From contig SEBV01000016.1 of NCBI GenBank assembly GCA_004172865.1, forward strand, positions 27,666 through 91,665: 64,000 nucleotides of DNA, in the 5' to 3' direction. Position numbers and translations under genes: made by a program. The first letter of the stretch is position 1, and each line of letters opens with the position of its first letter. Positions 39,485-48,609 of the stretch are shown here, piece by piece. Below the pieces are notes generated by a model. The model made no database searches and was not told the origin of the DNA. It saw nothing but the letters and a program-made list of their open reading frames with translations. The stretch is from Gammaproteobacteria bacterium. Lineage in GTDB: Bacteria; Pseudomonadota; Gammaproteobacteria; Pseudomonadales; Cellvibrionaceae.

Positions 39485-40393
39485 TTATTCCAATCGAACA
39501 TTATCTAAATATATTGAGCGCGGTGCAGGCAGCTTCCCGGCAAAAATTTCTATCCACATAATTTTTGTCATATCCATTTTGCGATGTTCAGGTGCATTTT
39601 TTATATCTTCTAGCGAAAACGCAAAATGATTCCAGCCCGACTCAAGATTTAACACACTATTAAATCTATCTTGAGTAACCCACCCGCTCAAATGATGATC
39701 CGCGTCATTTATACGTACGGTCATTTTAAAAGCTTGGGGGTCAGGGTTATAAATATCAAAGCTAAAAGTTTTATAACCAGTCCAATCATTAATCAGGCGA
39801 TTAAATACAACCCCAGTGTATTTATTCGTTGTGAGGTCAACCTTTAATGAATACTCACCTTGGGTATGAAACAGAGTAGATTGCTCAGATGCTCTGTGTC
39901 CGTATGTTTCAATACTAGACTCAAAACCTGCAAGAATTGGGAATTGTTGATTTAAATTAAATTGAAAACGGCCTTCATAATAAAGTGTGGTCAAGGTGGG
40001 GACTAGAAGCACGATTGATATTAGGCGACCAGCCCAGCTCCACAGGGTATTGCGTTGCAACCAGAAAACTCCCAGCCACGCGCCGGTCATATCCCGCAAT
40101 AGATCGTCCCAATTACCATCGCGCCCAATATAAGCCTGAATTAGCTCAATTGAACCTCCGCCGACAAATACCGCAGCACTAATAAAAAAAACAACTTTCC
40201 ATTTATTAATATCGAATTTTTTACTGACTATGGCGACTATGGCGATAAAAAAAACCAAATGGCCGCAATCCCAAATGGCGTACATTAAATTGCTGGATGA
40301 TTCTGTTGCTCCACCTAAAAAGAAAAAAGGAAACGCAACTGCAACAACGACCAATGAAACTATGTATCTTAATTTTAGTAGGTGATGCCTCAT
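39485..40393 (-). CDS. VanZ-like membrane protein with C-terminal carbohydrate-binding-like domain
   Basis: Residues about 1-155 contain several membrane segments of the VanZ type (VFVGGGSIELIQAYIGRDGNWDDLLRDM is split by the family's conserved Glu and Asp-rich motif near residue 85-100). The remaining 145 residues are outside the membrane and look like a CBM11-type beta sandwich (FESSIETYG..., SFDIYNPDPQAFKMTVRIND, IYLDNVRLE at the end). The ATG at 40393 starts one base after the dgt stop; GTG 40411 inside dgt would add six residues. It precedes the CE2 esterase by 45 bases. A role in sensing or holding cell-surface glycan is a guess. Confidence 0.78.
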   Translation of the reverse strand: MRHHLLKLRYIVSLVVVAVAFPFFFLGGATESSSNLMYAIWDCGHLVFFIAIVAIVSKKFDINKWKVVFFISAAVFVGGGSIELIQAYIGRDGNWDDLLRDMTGAWLGVFWLQRNTLWSWAGRLISIVLLVPTLTTLYYEGRFQFNLNQQFPILAGFESSIETYGHRASEQSTLFHTQGEYSLKVDLTTNKYTGVVFNRLINDWTGYKTFSFDIYNPDPQAFKMTVRINDADHHLSGWVTQDRFNSVLNLESGWNHFAFSLEDIKNAPEHRKMDMTKIMWIEIFAGKLPAPRSIYLDNVRLE

Positions 40394-40394
40394 A

Positions 40395-41762
40395 TTAATA
40401 TCTGGAATCACCCATGCCGTTAAATTGTTTGGCCAAATTGGTCGCGTAGTTATCGGTCATACCGCTGATAAAATCAATCACTGCCATGAGCGCTTGATAT
40501 TTGTAATTCTTTTCTCGCTTGCTCACATTTGGGTGAAAATTATTATCGCCAATTAACGCCATAACACGATTATCTCTGTAGGTCATTTGATTTCGGTCAC
40601 CAAGCGATGCATAAACAGCACTGCAAATAGTGGTTAATAAAGTACCTATTACTGCATAAGCACCAATTTCCAATTCAACGCGTCGTGAGTGATTGAAAAT
40701 TTTATTTTTCGCCAAATCTTTTGCGGCTTGCACTGCCGTCATTACTTTAGGATCACACAGTGATATTAAATCACCTTCAACATCGCCGCGTAAAAAAGCG
40801 TCCTGATGCTTAATAAATGCATCAGTCCCCGCATTAATAAATGCATCTATAACCTTTCCACGCACTAACGCAGGCTTGCGGCCATCGTTTACTTTTTTAA
40901 GCGTTCGCTCCAAATCAGCAAGCTGTGGAGAATCGGCAATCACCGGGCGCAAAAGTTCATAAATTTCTGCCCAATTTAAAATTCCCATTTCCAGACCATC
41001 TTCCAAATCTATAATGCCGTAACAAAAATCGTCTGCAGCTTCCATTAAATACACGAGCGGATGACGGCAATACCAATTTTTTCCTTTTTCGATCAAACCC
41101 GTTTTTGCCGCGATTTCATGAAAGTAATCTAACTCGGATTGAAACACACCATATTTATTATTCTTGGGGCGATGATTCAACACCGTATCCGTTGAACACC
41201 AGGGATATTTCATGGATGACGCGAGCGTCGCATAAGTTAAACGCATACCTTCATGATATTGGTGATACTCCGACGTAGTCAGCACACGCAAACCCTGCGC
41301 GTTACCTTCGAATACGCGAATGTCATCGCGCTCTTCTGGCGATAGATCATTTAAAAATTCTGCACCGTCTTTTTGAAACCAGCTGCGAATTGCATCTTCA
41401 CCGGTGTGACCAAATGGTGGGTTGCCAATGTCATGCGCCAAACAAGTTGCTTGAACAATATCGCCAATATCCGTTGGCCAAATATGCTCCGGTAAATCAC
41501 CTGCATCTTTTAGTGCTTGCCCAACGCGAATACCGAGCGTACGGCCCACACAGGCAACTTCCAAACTATGAGTCATGCGATTATGGATGTGATCATTGGT
41601 CGCCATAGGGTGAACTTGCGTTTTACGTGCAAGCCGACGAAAGGCACCGGAGAAAATAATTTTGTCGTGATCCGAGTGAAATGGCGAACGCCCCTCCTCG
41701 TGCTTGGCGCTACGATGTCCTAAACGTTCAGCACACAACAGCTGATTCCAATTCATTGCCAT
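40395..41762 (-). CDS. dgt: dNTP triphosphohydrolase (dGTPase-like)
   Basis: HD-domain enzyme that removes triphosphate from dNTPs, lowering the pool. From ATG 41762 there are 455 residues; ATG 41756 is possible, and a TTG at 41789 is less likely. Metal ligands are His65 in RMTHSLEV and His110-Asp111 in CLAHDIGNPPFGHTGEDA. The sequence begins with the conserved HRSAKHEEGRSPFHSDHDKI motif for DNA and nucleotide contacts. It heads the putative run with VanZ, CE2 and waaA, overlapping the next gene's start region. Confidence 0.92.
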   Translation of the reverse strand: MAMNWNQLLCAERLGHRSAKHEEGRSPFHSDHDKIIFSGAFRRLARKTQVHPMATNDHIHNRMTHSLEVACVGRTLGIRVGQALKDAGDLPEHIWPTDIGDIVQATCLAHDIGNPPFGHTGEDAIRSWFQKDGAEFLNDLSPEERDDIRVFEGNAQGLRVLTTSEYHQYHEGMRLTYATLASSMKYPWCSTDTVLNHRPKNNKYGVFQSELDYFHEIAAKTGLIEKGKNWYCRHPLVYLMEAADDFCYGIIDLEDGLEMGILNWAEIYELLRPVIADSPQLADLERTLKKVNDGRKPALVRGKVIDAFINAGTDAFIKHQDAFLRGDVEGDLISLCDPKVMTAVQAAKDLAKNKIFNHSRRVELEIGAYAVIGTLLTTICSAVYASLGDRNQMTYRDNRVMALIGDNNFHPNVSKREKNYKYQALMAVIDFISGMTDNYATNLAKQFNGMGDSRY

Positions 41763-41892
41763 AGAAATACACAACCTTGTAATAAACAATTTTTTGTAAC
41801 ACGCATTAGCTTTTCTTCAGCGCGAAACGCGCACCAGTTTAGGCCGATTTACAAATGTGAACGCACAGTATAAGCGCACCAGAATATTTTTA

Positions 41893-41918
41893 ATCTTGTA
41901 TTTTTTAATAAACAAGAT
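41893..41918 (+). promoter_or_regulatory. ATCTTGT...ACAAGAT inverted repeat (upstream operator candidate)
   Basis: Arms ATCTTGT (41893-41899) and ACAAGAT (41912-41918) with 12-base spacing. It repeats the left half ATCTTGTATT of the site at 42032, so it may be an auxiliary binding site of the same regulator. Confidence 0.5.
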
Positions 41919-42031
41919 CGCAATCTAAGTCATTTAACTTATTGTTTTCACTGATTTTTACACATCATATCAGATGAAATATTGCAGCTGAAATTCTCTT
42001 GGCATAGTTACTGCAAAATCTAAAAAAAGCA

Positions 42032-42047
42032 ATCTTGTATTCAAGAT
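42032..42047 (+). promoter_or_regulatory. ATCTTG-TATT-CAAGAT palindrome (GntR/FCD operator candidate)
   Basis: Perfect six-base arms ATCTTG and CAAGAT with TATT between. GntR/FCD regulators often bind palindromes of the type CTTGTATACAAG, and this matches all but one central base. It lies 30 bases before the allophanate hydrolase gene, a good place for repression by the GntR regulator encoded at 47651. Confidence 0.6.
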
Positions 42048-42077
42048 GGTATTTAAGATTTTAGCGCAGGACCAATA

Positions 42078-43865
42078 ATGACAAGTACTCAAGGCTGGAC
42101 AATTTCCGAATGGCTTGAAGCCTACCGTAGCCAAACTATTACGGCGAGCGATGCATTACATTCATTGCGTTCACAGCTGGATTCCAATGATCCCGCATGG
42201 ATTTATATTCTCTCTACTGACGAACTCAACGCGCAAATTGCTGCGTTAACCTCCACTGATCTTCCACTTTACGGCGTGCCTTTCGCCGTAAAAGACAACA
42301 TAGATGTTGCAGGCGTTCCCACTACCGCCGCCTGCCCCGCATTTACCTATATTCCGAGTGCGGATGCCACTACGGTTGCGCTGCTTAAAAAAGCGGGCGC
42401 GATTGTAATCGGCAAAACCAATCTCGATCAGTTTGCGACTGGGCTTGTGGGCACGCGGTCACCTTATGGTGCCGTGCCCAATTCTTTTAAAGCCGACTAT
42501 ATTTCAGGTGGTTCCAGCTCAGGTTCCGGCGTAACTGTCGCGCGCGGCTTGGTGCCATTCAGTTTAGGAACTGATACCGCAGGCTCGGGCCGTATACCCG
42601 CAGGCTTTAACAATATAGTTGGGCTCAAACCCACTAAAGGTCGTTTTAGTACGTCAGGCGTTGTACCCGCGTGTCGCAGCCTGGATTGCGTTTCTATATT
42701 TGCATTAACCGTTAACGATGCAGAAATTGTTGCAAATGTGATGACTGCATTTGATGCCACAGATGGATTTTCCCGCACAGCCCTAAGTGCTCCAATTTAT
42801 TTTTCCAGCAAACCCAAATTTGGTGTCCCACTTAATCCTGAGTGGTTTGGCGATCATGAAGCTGAGGCCGCATGGAATGTGTCATTAGAAAAATTTATGT
42901 CTTTAGGCGCTGAATTAATTCCGATTGATTTCACACCCATGTTTACGCTCGCACAATTATTGTACGGCGGCCCCTGGGTTGCAGAGCGTCACGCCGCAGT
43001 TGCGAAATTTATGGCAGAACACGCCAGGGATATGAATTCGGTGGTGCGCAGCATTATCGAAAAAGCGGTAAATTTTTCAGCAACGGATACCTTTGTTGCT
43101 GAATATCAGCGTGCAGATTTAGCTCGCGACATTCAATTATTAATGAAAAATGTTGATGCCCTTTTGGTACCTACCTCACCCCGTCATCCAACCACTGCAG
43201 CAGTTGATGCAGATCCTATTTTAGTAAACAGCCAACTTGGCACTTACACGAATTTTGTCAATCTAGCGGATTGTTCTGCACTCGCATTACCGTCTGTGAT
43301 TCGTAAAGACGGATTGCCATTTGGCATCACCTTAATTGCGCCCGCCTGGCAAGACGCAGCGCTCGCTAAATTCGGAAAAATTTGGCAAACCAATGCCGAT
43401 TTAAATTTAGGCACTAGCAATCGTAAAGCACCCACTGTCATTTCAAAAAATATTGCACCGGAAGGTTATGTTCGTTTAGCCGTGGTTGGTGCGCATCTCA
43501 CCGGCATGCCACTCAACGTGCAATTGCAGGAACGCAACGCAATTTTTGTTGAAAGCACCCTAACCGCAAACACCTATCGCTTATTCGCTTTACCCAATAC
43601 TACACCACCAAAACCAGGATTAATTCGCGGCAGAGCTGGCGAAACCGGTGCGGAAATTATCGTGGAATTGTGGGACGTGCCTTTAGAAAAGTTTGGAAGT
43701 TTTGTTGCGCTAATTCCTGCGCCGCTCGGCATAGGCACACTCACACTCGAAGATGGCCGCGAAGTGAAAGGTTTTATTTGTGAAGGCGCGGCCGTTGAAG
43801 GCGCGACCGATATTACACATCTAGGCGGATGGCGCGCTTACATAAAATCCTTACAGAAAAATTAA
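42078..43865 (+). CDS. atzF: Allophanate hydrolase
   Basis: Amidase-signature enzyme that hydrolyses allophanate to ammonium and bicarbonate, the second half of urea amidolyase. The Ser-cisSer-Lys triad is visible: Lys72 in FAVKDNID, cis-Ser within GGSSSGSG (144-151) and nucleophile Ser170 in GTDTAGSG. A C-terminal domain of about 125 residues (from about 470) is present, as in AtzF and DUR1,2. It starts the cluster, and urea carboxylase follows 80 bases later. Confidence 0.95.
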   Translation: MTSTQGWTISEWLEAYRSQTITASDALHSLRSQLDSNDPAWIYILSTDELNAQIAALTSTDLPLYGVPFAVKDNIDVAGVPTTAACPAFTYIPSADATTVALLKKAGAIVIGKTNLDQFATGLVGTRSPYGAVPNSFKADYISGGSSSGSGVTVARGLVPFSLGTDTAGSGRIPAGFNNIVGLKPTKGRFSTSGVVPACRSLDCVSIFALTVNDAEIVANVMTAFDATDGFSRTALSAPIYFSSKPKFGVPLNPEWFGDHEAEAAWNVSLEKFMSLGAELIPIDFTPMFTLAQLLYGGPWVAERHAAVAKFMAEHARDMNSVVRSIIEKAVNFSATDTFVAEYQRADLARDIQLLMKNVDALLVPTSPRHPTTAAVDADPILVNSQLGTYTNFVNLADCSALALPSVIRKDGLPFGITLIAPAWQDAALAKFGKIWQTNADLNLGTSNRKAPTVISKNIAPEGYVRLAVVGAHLTGMPLNVQLQERNAIFVESTLTANTYRLFALPNTTPPKPGLIRGRAGETGAEIIVELWDVPLEKFGSFVALIPAPLGIGTLTLEDGREVKGFICEGAAVEGATDITHLGGWRAYIKSLQKN

Positions 43866-43912
43866 CCTCACCCCGGCCCTCTCCTGATAGGAGAGGGAGT
43901 TAGGGGATAAAA
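43865..43912. repeat. REP-like hairpin element (copy 2) between allophanate hydrolase and urea carboxylase
   Basis: Arms CCCTCTCC (43877-43884) and GGAGAGGG (43890-43897) with five bases between, within CCTCACCCCGG...AGTTAGGGGA. It is the same element as at 32107. It may stabilise the upstream mRNA or reduce read-through inside the urea operon. Confidence 0.65.
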
Positions 43913-43945
43913 AATACGACAAACCATACAGGTCGGAGAAGGAAA

Positions 43946-46900
43946 ATGTTTCATACAGTCTTGATTGCAAACCGCGGTGAAATCGCCGTTCGCATTGCCA
44001 AAACCCTGAAAAAAATGGGCGTGAAATCTGTTGCTGTTTATTCCGACGCTGACCGAAATTCCGCGCACGTAACCGCATGCGATGTCGCAATTTGTTTAGG
44101 TGGCAACACCGCTGCCGAAAGTTATTTACAAGTTGACCGCATACTTGCAGCAGCACGCGAAAGCGGCGCGCAAGCGATTATTCCCGGTTACGGATTCCTC
44201 TCCGAAAATGCAAAATTTGCCGAACAATGTGAAGCTGAAGGCATAGCATTTTGCGGCCCAACGCCAGATCAAATGCGTCAATTCGGTTTGAAGCATACAT
44301 CGCGTGAAATTGCGGAAAAAGCGGGCGTGCCGCTCACACCGGGAACTGGTTTATTAAATTCGATTGAAGAAGCCATGCTGTCGGCGAAAACGCTCGGCTA
44401 CCCCGTTATGTTAAAGAGCACTGCGGGCGGCGGCGGTATTGGTTTAACACGTTGCAACAGCGAAGAAGAATTAATTAATGCCTACGAAACCGTAAAGCGT
44501 TTAGGCCAAAACTTTTTTAGCGACAGCGGCGTATTCCTCGAGCGCTTTGTAGATAACGCGCGTCACGTTGAAGTACAAATTTTCGGTGATGGTTTAGGAA
44601 ATGTATTGGCATTGGGCGAACGCGATTGCTCACTGCAACGCCGCAATCAAAAAGTCGTTGAAGAAACTCCTGCACCAAATTTACCGGCAGCAACACGCGA
44701 TAAATTATTAGCGGCATCAAAAAGTTTAGGCGAAGCCGTTAAATATCGTTCAGCGGGAACTATTGAATATATTTACGATGGCGCTCGCGATTCGTTTTAT
44801 TTCCTGGAAGTAAATACTCGCTTGCAAGTTGAACATCCCATCACCGAAGCCTGTACCGGTGTAGATTTAGTGGAGTGGATGATTTTAACCGCTGCAGGCA
44901 TGCCACCGTCATTTGATATTGATATCACACCAAAGGGTGCTGCAATTGAAGTGCGTTTGTATGCTGAAGATCCAGTGCGCGATTTCCAACCATCGCCCGG
45001 TGTATTAACCGATGTTTTATTTTCAGATTCCGCTCGCAATGATACCTGGGTTTCCACCGGTACCGAAGTATCGCCCTACTACGATCCAATGATTGCAAAA
45101 ATTATTGTGCACGGAACAGATCGCGCTGATGCGATAGCAAAAATGCAAACCGCATTAAATGAAACACGCATGGCTGGCATCTCTACCAATATCGATTACC
45201 TTCGCCAAATTATTGCGTCAGATTTTTTCGGCAGTGGTGATGTTGCAACTAACAAACTCGCAAGCTTTATATACAAAGCGCCAGTGATTGAAGTGTTACA
45301 ACCCGGTACTTACACCAGCGTGCAAGATTATCCGGGACGCGTTGGTTTATGGAGCGTTGGCGTTCCACCATCAGGCCCAATGGACGATTACGCATTTCGT
45401 TTAGCCAATCGCATTGTTGGCAATCATGAAAGCGCAGCGGCATTAGAAATTACTCTGATTGGCCCTAAACTACGTTTTCACAGTGATGCAATTATTTCAT
45501 TAACGGGCGCCACATCGCCCGCAAAACTGGATGGCGAATTAATTCCATTCTGGGCACCGGTTCCCGTAAAAGCCGGACAAATTCTTGAGGTCGGCAAAGC
45601 CGATTCCGGTTGCAGAAGTTACCTCGCCGTTCGCAACGGTTTTGATGTTCCGGTTTATTTAGGCAGCCGCTCTACATTTGCACTCGGCCAATTTGGTGGA
45701 CATGCAGGCCGCACCTTGCGTGCAACCGATATGTTGTCGATAAGCAATCCGGAAATTTCGGCGTGTACCACACCGGCACCGATTTTTTCTCCCGCTGCTG
45801 CACCAGAAAGTTTAATTCCAACCTACCCACACGAGTGGGAAATTGGCGTGCTTTATGGCCCACACGGCGCGCCAGATTTTTTCACCAGTGATGCGATTGA
45901 AATGTTTTTTTCCACCGCGTGGGAAGTGCATTACAACTCGAACCGTTTAGGTATTCGTTTGAACGGCCCTAAACCAACCTGGGCGCGCAATGATGGCGGC
46001 GAAGCAGGTTTGCATCCATCTAACATTCACGATACCGAATACGCGGTGGGTTCAATTAATTTCACCGGCGACATGCCCGTTATTCTCACCAAAGACGGCC
46101 CCAGTCTTGGTGGATTTGTTTGCCCGGTTACGATTGTAAAAGCGGAATTGTGGAAAGTCGGCCAAGTAAAACCTGGTGATAAAATTCGCTTTAAACGTTT
46201 AAGCTTTGATGCTGCACTCGCGCTGGAAACTGCAGCCGATAACGCCATAGAAACATTAACTGCATTACCAGAAATTTCCTTGGCGCCAATTGTAAAACCT
46301 GAGAACACAATTTCCGAATGTATTGTTGCCGCATTACCTGCACAAGGTAGCCGACCACTCGTGAGCTATCGTCAAGCTGGTGACAAATATATTCTGCTGG
46401 AATACGGCGATAATATTTTAGAACTGAGTTTACGCTTGCGCGTTTATGCGCTGATGGAAGCTTTAAAAGCATCGCCGATAAAGGGAGTGATTGAATTATC
46501 ACCCGGCGTGCGCTCTCTGCAAATTAATTACGATAGCCGCGTTATTCACCAACAAGATTTAATTGCAAAACTGTTAGTCATCGAAGAAACACTTGGCGAT
46601 GCACGCGATATTAAAGTGCCTAGCCGTGTTGTGTATATGCCGATGGCATTTGAAGATTCTGCAACGCTGGATGCAGTATCACGTTACCGTCAATCGGTAC
46701 GCGACAAAGCACCCTGGCTACCAAGCAATACCGAATTTATGCGTCGCATAAACGGTTTGGATTCTGTCGAACAAGTTAAACAAATTTTGTTTGAAACCAG
46801 TTATATGGTTCTCGGTTTGGGTGATGTTTACCTCGGTGCACCTTGCGCTGTTCCGGTTGATCCTCGCCACCGTTTATTAACGTCAAAATACAATCCCGCG

Positions 46901-47563
46901 CGTACTTACACCGCTGAAGGCACAGTCGGAATCGGCGGCGTTTACATGTGTATTTACGGAATGGATTCGCCCGGTGGTTATCAATTAGTGGGCCGCACAC
47001 TGCCGATTTGGAATAAGTTCCTGAAAAATTCTGATTTCGAAAATGGCGAGCCTTGGTTATTAAAATTCTTTGACCGTGTGCGTTATTACGAAGTCACCGA
47101 AGAAGAACTCACTGCGCAACGCGAAGCATTTCGTGAAGGCCGTTTGAATTTACGTATTGAAGATGATTTCTTCAGCCTAGCCGAACACGAAAAATTCTTG
47201 CAAGACAATGCAGCTAGCATCGCGGAATTTAAAGCGAAACAACAAGCAGCATTTACTACTGAAGTTGCGCTCTGGCAAGCCGATGAAGAAGCCCAGGTTG
47301 ATGCGGCGTTGCAAGCAAAAGTAAATACCAATCCCATTGAAGTTGACGGCCATGCCGTCACTGCAGATATCAGCGGCAATATTTGGAAATTGTTAGTAGT
47401 GCCGGGGCAAATGGTTGAAATTGATCAACCGTTGCTAATTGTAGAAGCCATGAAAATGGAATTCTCAATTTATGCAGATCGTGCAGCGAAAGTGAGTTCT
47501 ATTCACTGCGAACCAGGCAAGCAAGTTAATGCTGGCGATTTATTAGTTGTGCTGGAAGAGTAG
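43946..47563 (+). CDS. Urea carboxylase (biotin-dependent)
   Basis: Large enzyme (1205 residues) that carboxylates urea to allophanate with ATP and biotin. Domains in order: biotin carboxylase (about 1-450, with the ATP-grasp GGGGIGL near 155), KipA-type carboxyltransferase lobe (from LQPGTYTSVQDYPGR near 450), KipI-type lobe (about 790-1000) and a biotinyl domain, with biotinylated Lys1170 in EAMKMEF. It acts with allophanate hydrolase as urea amidolyase in two separate chains. It lies between that gene and the regulator, before the Urt importer, so external urea can be imported and degraded without urease. Confidence 0.96.
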   Translation: MFHTVLIANRGEIAVRIAKTLKKMGVKSVAVYSDADRNSAHVTACDVAICLGGNTAAESYLQVDRILAAARESGAQAIIPGYGFLSENAKFAEQCEAEGIAFCGPTPDQMRQFGLKHTSREIAEKAGVPLTPGTGLLNSIEEAMLSAKTLGYPVMLKSTAGGGGIGLTRCNSEEELINAYETVKRLGQNFFSDSGVFLERFVDNARHVEVQIFGDGLGNVLALGERDCSLQRRNQKVVEETPAPNLPAATRDKLLAASKSLGEAVKYRSAGTIEYIYDGARDSFYFLEVNTRLQVEHPITEACTGVDLVEWMILTAAGMPPSFDIDITPKGAAIEVRLYAEDPVRDFQPSPGVLTDVLFSDSARNDTWVSTGTEVSPYYDPMIAKIIVHGTDRADAIAKMQTALNETRMAGISTNIDYLRQIIASDFFGSGDVATNKLASFIYKAPVIEVLQPGTYTSVQDYPGRVGLWSVGVPPSGPMDDYAFRLANRIVGNHESAAALEITLIGPKLRFHSDAIISLTGATSPAKLDGELIPFWAPVPVKAGQILEVGKADSGCRSYLAVRNGFDVPVYLGSRSTFALGQFGGHAGRTLRATDMLSISNPEISACTTPAPIFSPAAAPESLIPTYPHEWEIGVLYGPHGAPDFFTSDAIEMFFSTAWEVHYNSNRLGIRLNGPKPTWARNDGGEAGLHPSNIHDTEYAVGSINFTGDMPVILTKDGPSLGGFVCPVTIVKAELWKVGQVKPGDKIRFKRLSFDAALALETAADNAIETLTALPEISLAPIVKPENTISECIVAALPAQGSRPLVSYRQAGDKYILLEYGDNILELSLRLRVYALMEALKASPIKGVIELSPGVRSLQINYDSRVIHQQDLIAKLLVIEETLGDARDIKVPSRVVYMPMAFEDSATLDAVSRYRQSVRDKAPWLPSNTEFMRRINGLDSVEQVKQILFETSYMVLGLGDVYLGAPCAVPVDPRHRLLTSKYNPARTYTAEGTVGIGGVYMCIYGMDSPGGYQLVGRTLPIWNKFLKNSDFENGEPWLLKFFDRVRYYEVTEEELTAQREAFREGRLNLRIEDDFFSLAEHEKFLQDNAASIAEFKAKQQAAFTTEVALWQADEEAQVDAALQAKVNTNPIEVDGHAVTADISGNIWKLLVVPGQMVEIDQPLLIVEAMKMEFSIYADRAAKVSSIHCEPGKQVNAGDLLVVLEE

Positions 47564-47650
47564 GAAAAAATTAAAACAGACATCGATGAAGACGAGCGAT
47601 CACTACACCATTAATGGGAGGAAATTATTTCCCAACACTCGGAAGATGTT

Positions 47651-48364
47651 ATGAAGTTAATTAAGAATGACAAAAAGAAAAAAGCCGATGAACCACGCCA
47701 GAATTTAACAGAGCGAATTTACCAACAAATTAAACAGGACATTTTTACATTTCGGTTATTACCAGGAGATCGTTTCAGTGAGAACGAAATTGCTGAACGT
47801 GTGGCGGCGAGCCGAACGCCAGTGCGTGAAGCGCTTACACGTTTACAACGCGAAGGCTTTGTTGATGTTTCATTTCGCAGTGGCTGGCAAGTAAAACCTT
47901 TTGACTTTAAACAATTCGAGCAACTTTACGATGTACGCATAGTTCTTGAATTGGCAGCTGTTAGAAAGTTATGCGAGATGGAGCCAGCACCAAATTTGGA
48001 TGATTTGAAACGCATCTGGTTAGTGAAACCTGAAGACAGATTGGAAGACGGCCCTACGGTTGCAGGATTGGATGAGCGTTTTCATGAGCAATTAGTAGAA
48101 GCAACCGGCAACGCTGAAATGGCGCGAATTCATCACGATATTACTGAGCGCTTACGCATAGTTCGCCGAATAGATTTTACGCAAAAGCCGCGTATAGAAG
48201 CGACTTACAACGAACACGCAAAAATATTGAGAACCATCATTGAAAGACGCGCAGAAGATGTGAAAAGTTATTTAAAAACCCACATAGAAGCGAGTAAAGC
48301 GGAAGTAAGAAAAATCACTTTGCATATGTTGTACGAAGCTAAAAATATGCAGGCTGACGATTAA
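47651..48364 (+). CDS. GntR-family (FCD/FadR-type) transcriptional regulator
   Basis: A 237-residue regulator. The winged helix is at about 18-80 (LTERIYQQIKQDIFTFRLLP and the recognition helix SRTPVREALTRLQREGF), and the C-terminal all-helical FCD domain follows. It lies 87 bases after urea carboxylase and before urtA. It is likely the local regulator of the urea genes, using the ATCTTGTATTCAAGAT site before the cluster. The effector might be urea, allophanate or a nitrogen intermediate; not shown. Confidence 0.88.
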   Translation: MKLIKNDKKKKADEPRQNLTERIYQQIKQDIFTFRLLPGDRFSENEIAERVAASRTPVREALTRLQREGFVDVSFRSGWQVKPFDFKQFEQLYDVRIVLELAAVRKLCEMEPAPNLDDLKRIWLVKPEDRLEDGPTVAGLDERFHEQLVEATGNAEMARIHHDITERLRIVRRIDFTQKPRIEATYNEHAKILRTIIERRAEDVKSYLKTHIEASKAEVRKITLHMLYEAKNMQADD

Positions 48365-48609
48365 ATTTGTAGTTTGAATCATTGCAACAATCGACGTAAA
48401 AGTCGCACATGGAAGTAAGATTTTGTTGTTTACAAATAGAGCGATATGCCAAACATAATTTCTGCTCAACCAAAATTATTGTTGAACATATCGCGTGCGT
48501 TACCGGAAGCAATCGAGCGATGTAAATCACTCAACAAAACAAGGCTGTTTTAGAAAATATAAGTTTTTAAAATAGTCACAACCATTGAGCAATAACTCGG
48601 AGAACACCC
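48365..48609. promoter_or_regulatory. urtA leader with long inverted repeat
   Basis: Arms GCGATATG (48441-48448) and CATATCGC (48487-48494) enclose a further TCAAC/GTTGA pair, giving a long imperfect hairpin about 115 bases before urtA. No copy of the ATCTTGTATT operator is visible here. It may be a leader structure or a promoter region; no terminator follows it. Confidence 0.4.

Larger units (their letters stand above)
41763..42077. promoter_or_regulatory. Divergent control region between dgt and the urea cluster
   Basis: A gene-free stretch of 315 bases that holds two related inverted repeats (see the operator features at 41893-41918 and 42032-42047). The promoter for allophanate hydrolase must lie here, and the palindrome at 42032-42047 is only 30 bases before its ATG. 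Confidence 0.6.

Noticed and set aside
42078..43865. Gene first considered as GatA (Glu-tRNA amidotransferase)
   Set aside because: The amidase signature is shared, but the C-terminal allophanate-hydrolase domain, absence of gatB/gatC and the adjacent urea carboxylase decide for allophanate hydrolase.
43851..44156. Minus-strand 101-codon frame across the REP-like element and urea carboxylase start
   Set aside because: It is a shadow of the + strand gene and includes a hairpin repeat; no ribosome site.
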